Origin: Bacteroidota bacterium
GTDB taxonomy: Bacteria; Bacteroidota; Bacteroidia; Bacteroidales; UBA1715
Length of the DNA: 5,930 bases
Direction of reading: 5' to 3'
Assembly: GCA_029266015.1 (NCBI GenBank)
Contig: JAJUFK010000161.1
Span: forward strand, 1-5,930
Part shown: positions 1-5,034 of the stretch, piece after piece
How positions within the stretch are numbered: the stretch's first letter is position 1
Layout of the letters: the number at the start of each line of letters is the position of its first letter
Notes under the pieces: model-generated
Told to the model about the DNA's origin: nothing
The model's input: only the letters and a program-made list of their open reading frames with translations
Databases searched by the model: none
Translations under genes and position numbers: made by a program

Positions 1-12
1 AAAAAAATAATG

Positions 13-20
13 TAGTTTTG
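13..20 (+). promoter_or_regulatory. Bacteroidota-type -7 promoter box (TAGTTTTG) for rpsO
   Basis: TAGTTTTG matches the Bacteroidota sigma-ABfr consensus TAnnTTTG at all six fixed positions. It lies 45 bases upstream of the rpsO start codon. Transcription would start near base 27 and give a short A-rich leader of about 40 bases. The matching -33 TTTG element would lie left of the window edge and cannot be checked. That leader is short and almost free of G and C, and I see no fold in it that could act as an S15-binding autoregulatory structure. Confidence 0.6.
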
Positions 21-65
21 CAGTCCAAAAATTTAAGAAAGTAAAAGAAAGAAAAATTTATACAT

Positions 66-335
66 ATGTATTTAACTGCAGAAAAAAAAACAGAGATTTT
101 TAAAAAATTTGGAAAATCTGAAAAAGATACGGGTTCTACACAAGGACAAGTTGCTCTTTTTACTTTAAGAATTAATACTTTGACAGAGCAATTAAAAACC
201 AACAAAAAAGATAAAGTAACACAACAATCCTTATTGAAATTGGTTGGTAAGCGTCGTAGATTATTAAATTATATAAAAGATACAAACATAGAGGAGTATC
301 GTAAGCTTATCAAAGAATTAGCAATTCGTAAATAA
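66..335 (+). CDS. rpsO: 30S ribosomal protein S15
   Basis: S15 binds the central domain of 16S rRNA (helices h20-h22) early in 30S assembly and contributes to an intersubunit bridge. The 89-residue product has the family's standard length and all-helical layout. Landmarks are F15-G16, the DTGS turn at 21-24, Q28-V29-A30-L31, I36-N37, the K47-K48-D49 loop, the GKRRRLLNYI segment around 56-65 and the basic C-terminus. ATG at 66 is the only sensible start: an in-frame TAA lies at 42-44 and the alignment with S15 begins at residue 1. There is no Shine-Dalgarno sequence; the leader is A-rich, as is usual in Bacteroidota. A -7 box at 13-20 and a terminator at 361-394 suggest a largely monocistronic transcript, perhaps with read-through into pnp. 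One oddity is that the loop that reads DHHS in E. coli is DKVT here, and the histidines of helix 2 are Thr38 and Gln42. Confidence 0.98.
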   Translation: MYLTAEKKTEIFKKFGKSEKDTGSTQGQVALFTLRINTLTEQLKTNKKDKVTQQSLLKLVGKRRRLLNYIKDTNIEEYRKLIKELAIRK

Positions 336-360
336 AATTCAAAAGATTTTACTATATTTG

Positions 361-394
361 GAAAGGCAATTTTTATTGCCTTTCTTTATTTTTA
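361..394 (+). terminator. Intrinsic terminator after rpsO
   Basis: A perfect 10-bp inverted repeat (GAAAGGCAAT at 361-370 and ATTGCCTTTC at 375-384) encloses a TTTT loop. It is followed directly by the T-rich tract TTTATTTTTA at 385-394. The hairpin begins 25 bases after the rpsO stop codon. It separates rpsO from pnp in the same way that a terminator between the two genes in E. coli allows partial read-through. Whether it is leaky here cannot be judged from sequence. Confidence 0.9.
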
Positions 395-412
395 TACATG
401 CCTTGTCATGTA
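395..412. repeat. 18-base inverted repeat in the pnp leader
   Basis: TACATG (395-400) and CATGTA (407-412) are perfect 6-bp arms around the 6-base spacer CCTTGT. The element sits between the rpsO terminator and the pnp start codon, 28 bases upstream of the ATG. It could be a small mRNA hairpin or a protein-binding palindrome. No T-run follows that would make it a second terminator: the downstream TAATTTTTAA overlaps the right arm and contains only a short T stretch. Function is inferred only from position. Confidence 0.4.
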
Positions 413-418
413 ATTTTT
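411..418 (+). promoter_or_regulatory. Possible weak -7 box for pnp (TAATTTTT)
   Basis: TAATTTTT matches TAnnTTTG except for the final base and lies 22 bases before the pnp start codon. No TTTG is present 19-21 bases upstream, where only the T-rich tail of the rpsO terminator is found. Its first two bases overlap the right arm of the inverted repeat at 395-412. A separate pnp promoter is plausible because a strong terminator precedes the gene, but this candidate is weak. Confidence 0.22.
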
Positions 419-440
419 AAATCAAATTAAAACGAACAAT

Positions 441-2552
441 ATGTTGCAAGTAGTAAAAAAAACAATTGATTTAGGTGACGGAAGAATCATAGAAATTGAA
501 ACAGGTAAATTAGCAAAACAAGCAGACGGATCGGTAATGCTCAAAATGGGGAACACTATGCTTTTAGCAACTGTATGTGCTGCCGCAGATGCAAAACCGG
601 GAACCGATTTTATGCCTTTAACAGTTGAATATAAAGAAAAATATGGTGCGGCCGGACGTTTCCCCGGTGGGTTTACTCGTCGTGAAGGAAAAGCGTCTGA
701 CTATGAAATATTAGTATCACGTTTAATTGATAGAGCTTTGCGTCCATTATTTCCTGATGATTATCATGCAGAGGTGTTTGTAAATGTAATGTTAATGTCT
801 GCCGATAGTATTGATATGCCCGATGCTTTAGCAGGTTTGGCAGCTTCTGCAGCTTTAGCTGTTTCTGATATACCTTTCAATGGTCCAATTTCAGAAGTTA
901 GAGTTGCTCGTGTAAACGGCTCTTTTGTAATCAATCCTACTTTTCAACAATTAGAAGCGGCAGATATTGATATTATGGTTGCTGCTACTATTGATAATAT
1001 AATGATGGTAGAGGGTGAAATGAAAGAAGTTTCTGAAGCTGAAATGCTTGAAGCTATAAAGGTTGCACATGAAGCTATAAAAGTTCATTGTAAAGCTCAA
1101 ATGGAATTAACTGAAATGGTTGGTAAAACAAAAAAACTTGAATATTGTCATGAAGAGCATGATGAAGAATTGAAACAAGATATTTGGGCTAAAACATATG
1201 ATAAAGTATATGCGGTTGCTACGTCATGTAATGCCGACAAACATGCTCGATCTCAAGCTTTTAATGCAATAAAAGATGAATATATTGCATCGTTACCTGC
1301 AGAAGATGCTGAAGTTAAAGCTTTTTTAATTGGGCAATATTATCATGCAGTTGAAAAAGAAGCTATGCGTAGAGCTATACTTGATGAAGGCAAACGATTA
1401 GATGGTAGAAAAACTACAGAAATTCGTCCAATTTGGTCAGAAATTGATTATTTGCCTATGGCTCATGGTTCGGCTGTGTTTACTCGTGGTGAAACACAAT
1501 CAATTACTACCGTAACTCTTGGTATGAAAAACGATGAAAAATTGGTAGATGAGGTATTATACAAAGGTAAAGAAAGATTTTTATTACATTATAATTTCCC
1601 TCCATTTTCAACAGGCGAAGCAAAAGCATCAAGAGGTGTTGGCCGTCGTGAAATTGGACATGGTAATTTAGCATTTAGAGCTCTTAAGGCTGTTATACCT
1701 TCTGATTATCCATATGTAATTCGTATTGTGTCTGATATTTTAGAATCTAATGGTTCTTCTTCTATGGCTACTGTGTGTGCCGGAACTCTTGCTTTAATGG
1801 ATGCAGGTGTTGCAATTACGAAACCTGTTTCGGGTATAGCAATGGGGCTAATTTCAGAAAATAAAGGTTCTAAATTTGCTGTTCTTTCTGATATTCTTGG
1901 CGATGAAGATCACTTAGGTGATATGGATTTTAAAGTTACGGGAACCAAAGATGGTATTACCGCTACTCAAATGGATATAAAAGTTGACGGATTATCATAC
2001 GAAATTCTTGAAAAAGCACTAAATCAAGCTAAAGAGGGGCGTATGCATATACTTAGTAAAATAACTGAAACTATAGCTGAACCTCGCGCCGATTTAAAAC
2101 CTCATGCTCCTCGTATTGAACGATTGATAATAGATAAAGAATATATAGGTGCTATAATAGGTTCAGGCGGTAAAAATATTCAAGAATTACAAGCAAGAAC
2201 TAATACTATAATTGCTATTGAAGAAATAAATGGTAAAGGTGAAGTAGAAATTTGTGGAACCGATGCGCAGGGTATGAGAGAAGCAAAAGCTTATATAATG
2301 GGTATTGCTCAAGAACCTGAAATAGGCAAAGTATATTCTGCAAAGGTTAAAACTATTGTAGAGTTTGGTGCGTTTATGGAATTTTTACCTCAAAAAGATG
2401 GTCTGTTACATGTGTCTGAAATAGACTGGAAACGAATAGAGAAGGTTGGTGATGTTCTTAAAGAAGGTGATGTGTTCGACGTTAAATTAATAGGAATTGA
2501 CAAAGGTAAATTTAAATTATCTAAAAAAGCGTTGATTCCAAAACCTCACTAA
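441..2552 (+). CDS. pnp: Polynucleotide phosphorylase (polyribonucleotide nucleotidyltransferase)
   Basis: PNPase degrades RNA 3' to 5' by phosphorolysis, releasing nucleoside diphosphates, and can also add tails. It works as a cytoplasmic trimer. The 703-residue product is full length (E. coli 711). Domain order is RNase PH 1 (about 10-208), a helical linker (about 236-312), RNase PH 2 (about 318-530), KH (about 556-615, with loop GSGG at 574-577) and S1 (about 626-697). Active-site features of the second RNase PH core are present: R402-R403, the SSS triplet at 439-441, and D490, D496 and K498, which align with the E. coli metal ligands D486, D492 and K494. The first-core RNA-binding loop is FTRR (78-81) instead of FFRR. 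ATG 441 is the first start after an in-frame TAA at 411-413; no Shine-Dalgarno sequence is seen. The gene ends with tandem stops (TAA then TAG at 2553-2555). It follows rpsO in the common rpsO-pnp order. Confidence 0.99.
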   Translation: MLQVVKKTIDLGDGRIIEIETGKLAKQADGSVMLKMGNTMLLATVCAAADAKPGTDFMPLTVEYKEKYGAAGRFPGGFTRREGKASDYEILVSRLIDRALRPLFPDDYHAEVFVNVMLMSADSIDMPDALAGLAASAALAVSDIPFNGPISEVRVARVNGSFVINPTFQQLEAADIDIMVAATIDNIMMVEGEMKEVSEAEMLEAIKVAHEAIKVHCKAQMELTEMVGKTKKLEYCHEEHDEELKQDIWAKTYDKVYAVATSCNADKHARSQAFNAIKDEYIASLPAEDAEVKAFLIGQYYHAVEKEAMRRAILDEGKRLDGRKTTEIRPIWSEIDYLPMAHGSAVFTRGETQSITTVTLGMKNDEKLVDEVLYKGKERFLLHYNFPPFSTGEAKASRGVGRREIGHGNLAFRALKAVIPSDYPYVIRIVSDILESNGSSSMATVCAGTLALMDAGVAITKPVSGIAMGLISENKGSKFAVLSDILGDEDHLGDMDFKVTGTKDGITATQMDIKVDGLSYEILEKALNQAKEGRMHILSKITETIAEPRADLKPHAPRIERLIIDKEYIGAIIGSGGKNIQELQARTNTIIAIEEINGKGEVEICGTDAQGMREAKAYIMGIAQEPEIGKVYSAKVKTIVEFGAFMEFLPQKDGLLHVSEIDWKRIEKVGDVLKEGDVFDVKLIGIDKGKFKLSKKALIPKPH

Positions 2553-2569
2553 TAGCAAATAAGAAATAG

Positions 2570-2599
2570 AAAAGGCGGAAATTGTAATTCCCGCCTTTT
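2570..2599. terminator. Shared bidirectional terminator between pnp and the convergent U32 gene
   Basis: AAAAGGCGG (2570-2578) pairs with CCGCCTTTT (2591-2599). The stem can extend inward past one A-C mismatch through further A-T pairs. On the + strand six T residues (2596-2601) and more T-rich sequence follow, so the hairpin should end pnp transcripts 17 bases after the stop codon. On the minus strand the stem starts immediately after the U32 stop codon (2600-2602) and is followed by TTTTCTATTTC. The same hairpin can therefore terminate both converging genes. Confidence 0.85.
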
Positions 2600-3844
2600 T
2601 TATTTATCAGAATCTTTCCATAGATACAATACATCGCCTCGTCGAACGAGTTGGGGAACCTTCATAGAAAAAACATCTCCTTTTTTTACAACGGAAACAG
2701 GTTGTAAATTGTAGCGAATTTCATCAACGGTACATTCAACTACACCCGTTGTTTTCCCTATTATCAATACGTCATTGCCTATGTGTAACTCGCCTGATTG
2801 CATAGTAAATTCTGCAACACCTATATTTGAAAAATAATTGGTGCATTTACCGAGTAAGTGTTTAATTTTGGTTGCACTACTACCATATTGCGTGCTCCAT
2901 TCTCCCAATTTTTGTCCTAAATAATATCCGTCCCAAAAACCTCTATTAAATACTTGAGATAATTTATGTTTCCATTGCTCTACCAATTCCGGTGTATATG
3001 TATTGTTGCAAACGGCCTCAACAGCTTCACTGTAACATTGAGTAACTGTTTTTACATATTCGGCGCTTCGAGCTCTTCCTTCAATTTTAAAAACACGCAC
3101 TCCCGCATATATTAATTCATCAACAAAACCTATAGTGCATAAGTCTTTGGGTGACATAATGTATTCATTATCTATTTCAAGTTGATTGCCACTTTCTTTT
3201 TCTGTTACTGTATAAGCTTTGCGGCATGTTTGTAAGCATGCTCCTTTATTAGCAGAATAATTTTGTTCATGCAAACTTAAATAGCATTTGCCCGATATAG
3301 ACATGCATAAAGCACCATGAACAAACATTTCAATTTGCACTAAATTACCAGAAGGTCCGGTAATGTTTTGTTGGCAGATGGCGGTGTAAATTTCTTTAAC
3401 TTGTGTGAGATTTAATTCACGTGCAAGAACTACAACATCGGCATACTGCGAAAAAAATCTAACTGCCTCGGTATTCGATACATTTAATTGTGTTGAAATA
3501 TGAACTTCAACTTCCACTTGGCGAGCATATTGTATAGCAGCAATATCTGAAGCAATAATTGCTGTTACACCATATTGTTTTGCAGCATTAACTACTTTGT
3601 GCAGTGTATTCATATCAGAGTCATATAGTACGGTATTTACTGTTAAATATGTTTTAACACCATGGCTATTGCATATTGAAACTATTTTTGCTAAATCGTG
3701 AGTAGTAAAATTATTTGAAGAACGTGCTCGCATATTGAGCATTTCTATTCCAAAATACACAGAATTTGCTCCTGCTTGTATAGCAGCCATAAGAGATTCG
3801 TATGAACCTACCGGCGACATTATTTCTATGTTGTTTCTTTGCAT
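2600..3844 (-). CDS. Peptidase U32 family iron-sulfur protein, TrhP/YegQ-like (probable tRNA U34 hydroxylation protein)
   Basis: U32 proteins were first called collagenase-like peptidases, but characterised bacterial members (TrhP, RlhA, UbiU/UbiV) take part in RNA or ubiquinone hydroxylation and UbiU/UbiV carry a 4Fe-4S cluster. This 414-residue product has an N-terminal barrel-like domain starting IEIMSPVGSYES, the U32 signature around 172-187 (EMFVHGALC...SGKC), and a C-terminal beta domain (about 335-411). Cysteines 180, 187, 203, 207 and 236 lie in conserved motifs (GALC, SGKC, GACLQTC, SPKDLC); four of them probably bind the cluster. FNRGFWDGYYLG (299-310) is a further landmark of the family. 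The length and C-terminal domain favour TrhP over the shorter UbiU/UbiV, and the protein is much shorter than RlhA. The exact substrate is inferred. ATG at 3844-3842 is the first start after an in-frame stop at 3871-3869. It lies 72 bases downstream of kdsD on the same strand with no obvious promoter between, so co-transcription is likely. Confidence 0.92.
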   Translation of the reverse strand: MQRNNIEIMSPVGSYESLMAAIQAGANSVYFGIEMLNMRARSSNNFTTHDLAKIVSICNSHGVKTYLTVNTVLYDSDMNTLHKVVNAAKQYGVTAIIASDIAAIQYARQVEVEVHISTQLNVSNTEAVRFFSQYADVVVLARELNLTQVKEIYTAICQQNITGPSGNLVQIEMFVHGALCMSISGKCYLSLHEQNYSANKGACLQTCRKAYTVTEKESGNQLEIDNEYIMSPKDLCTIGFVDELIYAGVRVFKIEGRARSAEYVKTVTQCYSEAVEAVCNNTYTPELVEQWKHKLSQVFNRGFWDGYYLGQKLGEWSTQYGSSATKIKHLLGKCTNYFSNIGVAEFTMQSGELHIGNDVLIIGKTTGVVECTVDEIRYNLQPVSVVKKGDVFSMKVPQLVRRGDVLYLWKDSDK

Positions 3845-3872
3845 AGTATTGTATAATAATGAGATGTATTAC

Positions 3873-3902
3873 AGAGAAGTTCATATTTAATTACAATTCT
3901 CT
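3873..3902. repeat. Small inverted repeat between kdsD and the U32 gene
   Basis: AGAGAA (3873-3878) and TTCTCT (3897-3902) are perfect 6-bp arms with an 18-base AT-rich spacer, occupying the middle of the 72-base gap. On the minus-strand transcript no U-run follows, so it does not look like a terminator. It could be a weak mRNA hairpin between the two genes. A match of this size in AT-rich DNA may well be chance. Confidence 0.2.
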
Positions 3903-3916
3903 ATCTAATTTTTTAA

Positions 3917-4885
3917 TTACACAATTCCTTCTTTTAATAAATCGTGTAAGTGTAACATGCCTTTATATGTATCTTTTTCAACTACGGCAAGCTGAGTAAT
4001 GCTATTTTGTTCCATACGTTCAAAAGCAGCAATTGCCATATCTTGAGGCGAAATAGTTTTTGGGTTTTTTGTCATAATATCTTGAGCCGTAAGAGTGCTA
4101 AAATTTGTATTTTTTTCGAGCATTCTTCGTAAATCGCCATCGGTAATTATTCCTAAAAGTACATTGTTTGTATCAACTACAGCAGCAGCTCCCATTCGTT
4201 TTGATGAAATTTCGAATATAACTTCTGTTATAGTTTGATTAGGTAATACTCGTGGTGCTTTTTTCTGAGTATAAATATCTTCAACACGTAAGTACATTCG
4301 TTTGCCTAATGAACCACCGGGATGATATTTAGCAAAATCTTGAGGTGAAAATTTACGCTGTTCCAATAAACACATAGCCAAAGCATCGCCCATTACAAGC
4401 TGGGCTGTAGTACTGTTGGTAGGAGCCAAATTATGCGGGCATGCTTCTCGTTCAATATGTGCATATAGAATATAGTCTGATTTTTCTGCTAAATATGATT
4501 TTTTTTCAGAAACCATTGCAATTAACGTATTGCCACCTTTTTTTAATAATGGAACCAATACTTTTATTTCTGGTGTATTACCGCTTTTGGATATACAAAT
4601 TACTACATCATGCTGTTGAATCATACCTAAATCACCATGTATAGCTTCGGCTGCATGCATAAATAACGCAGGAGTGCCTGTAGAATTAAGTGTAGCAACT
4701 ATTTTTTGTGCAATTATGGCGCTTTTGCCTACACCGGTTATTACAACACGGCCTTGCGATTGTAAAATTAATTGTACTACTTGTGCAAATTGTTCATCTA
4801 TATAATTTGCTATAGTTTGAATTGTAGCTGCTTCTTGTAAAATGGTATGCTTGGCAATGCTTATTATTTCTTGTATTGTTTTCAA
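3917..4885 (-). CDS. kdsD: Arabinose-5-phosphate isomerase (KdsD/KpsF/GutQ family)
   Basis: The enzyme interconverts D-ribulose 5-phosphate and D-arabinose 5-phosphate in the cytoplasm, the first step of Kdo synthesis for lipopolysaccharide. The 322-residue product has an N-terminal SIS domain (about 35-180) and two CBS domains (about 204-260 and 270-322), the normal layout and length. The catalytic residues known from E. coli KdsD (K59, H88, E111, H193) are all present at a constant offset of five: K54 in GVGKS, H83 in AIHGD, E106 in SGNTPE, H188 in KYHPGGSLGK. PTNSTT (155-160) is also typical. The chosen start is TTG at 4885-4883: the frame stays open upstream to a stop at 4939-4937 but has no ATG or GTG, and the next internal Met (76) would remove K54. 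The leader is very A-rich with no Shine-Dalgarno sequence. The gene is divergent from recQ and upstream of the U32 gene. The KpsF name is often used for the same family. Confidence 0.95.
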   Translation of the reverse strand: MKTIQEIISIAKHTILQEAATIQTIANYIDEQFAQVVQLILQSQGRVVITGVGKSAIIAQKIVATLNSTGTPALFMHAAEAIHGDLGMIQQHDVVICISKSGNTPEIKVLVPLLKKGGNTLIAMVSEKKSYLAEKSDYILYAHIEREACPHNLAPTNSTTAQLVMGDALAMCLLEQRKFSPQDFAKYHPGGSLGKRMYLRVEDIYTQKKAPRVLPNQTITEVIFEISSKRMGAAAVVDTNNVLLGIITDGDLRRMLEKNTNFSTLTAQDIMTKNPKTISPQDMAIAAFERMEQNSITQLAVVEKDTYKGMLHLHDLLKEGIV

Positions 4886-4906
4886 AACTATAAATTTTAT
4901 TTTTTT

Positions 4907-4939
4907 TTTGTTTGTAATTAAAAAATATATGTAAATTTA
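4907..4939 (+). promoter_or_regulatory. Candidate recQ promoter (TTTG-N21-TAAATTTA)
   Basis: TTTG at 4907-4910 is followed after 21 bases by TAAATTTA at 4932-4939. The latter matches TAnnTTTG except for the last base, and the spacing is within the usual range for Bacteroidota promoters. A second TTTG at 4911-4914 gives a 17-base spacer. The recQ leader would be roughly 90 bases. An alternative -7 box, CAGTTTTG at 4963-4970, also has one mismatch but lacks an upstream TTTG at the right distance. In AT-rich DNA such matches arise easily, so this is a candidate only. Confidence 0.33.
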
Positions 4940-4943
4940 TCTA

Positions 4944-4951
4944 CAAAAATA
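4944..4951 (-). promoter_or_regulatory. Candidate -7 box for kdsD (TATTTTTG on the minus strand)
   Basis: Read on the minus strand, 4951-4944 is TATTTTTG, an exact fit to TAnnTTTG, 58 bases upstream of the TTG start of kdsD. Transcription would begin near 4938 and give an A-rich leader of about 50 bases, normal for this phylum. I see no TTTG 19-21 bases further upstream (around 4971-4976), so the -33 element is missing or degenerate. Confidence 0.4.
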
Positions 4952-4978
4952 TGTAATAATCTCAGTTTTGATTATAAA

Positions 4979-4990
4979 AATTATATAATT
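4979..4990. repeat. 12-bp perfect AT-only palindrome in the kdsD-recQ gap
   Basis: AATTATATAATT is its own reverse complement. It lies in the divergent intergenic region upstream of both genes, 44 bases before the recQ start. A regulator-binding site is possible, but the palindrome has no G or C and the surrounding DNA is very AT-rich, so it may be chance. Confidence 0.2.
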
Positions 4991-5034
4991 CATTCTACGA
5001 GGGTAAAAACTGATTTCAAATTTAATTTTTTTAC

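Noticed and set aside
27..60. Direct repeat AAAAATTTA (27-35 and 52-60) in the rpsO leader
   Set aside because: Only nine A/T bases in an A-rich leader; low complexity explains it.
1..65. Structured S15-binding autoregulatory leader
   Set aside because: The predicted leader is only about 40 bases, nearly all A and T, and shows no stem that could mimic the rRNA site.
403..413. TTGTCATGTAA in the pnp leader is the reverse complement of TTACATGACAA at the recQ start (5031-5041)
   Set aside because: An 11-base inverted match somewhere in about 6 kb of AT-rich DNA is expected by chance; nothing else around the two sites matches.
4441..4644. 67-codon + strand open frame inside kdsD
   Set aside because: It is antisense to the SIS domain of a fully supported kdsD gene, has no recognisable domain and no start signals. 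Its hydrophobic look comes from the reverse complement of A-rich and T-rich codons.
4996..5003. ACGAGGGT upstream of recQ as a Shine-Dalgarno sequence
   Set aside because: It lies about 30 bases before the ATG, far outside the usual spacing, and no other gene in the window uses such a site.
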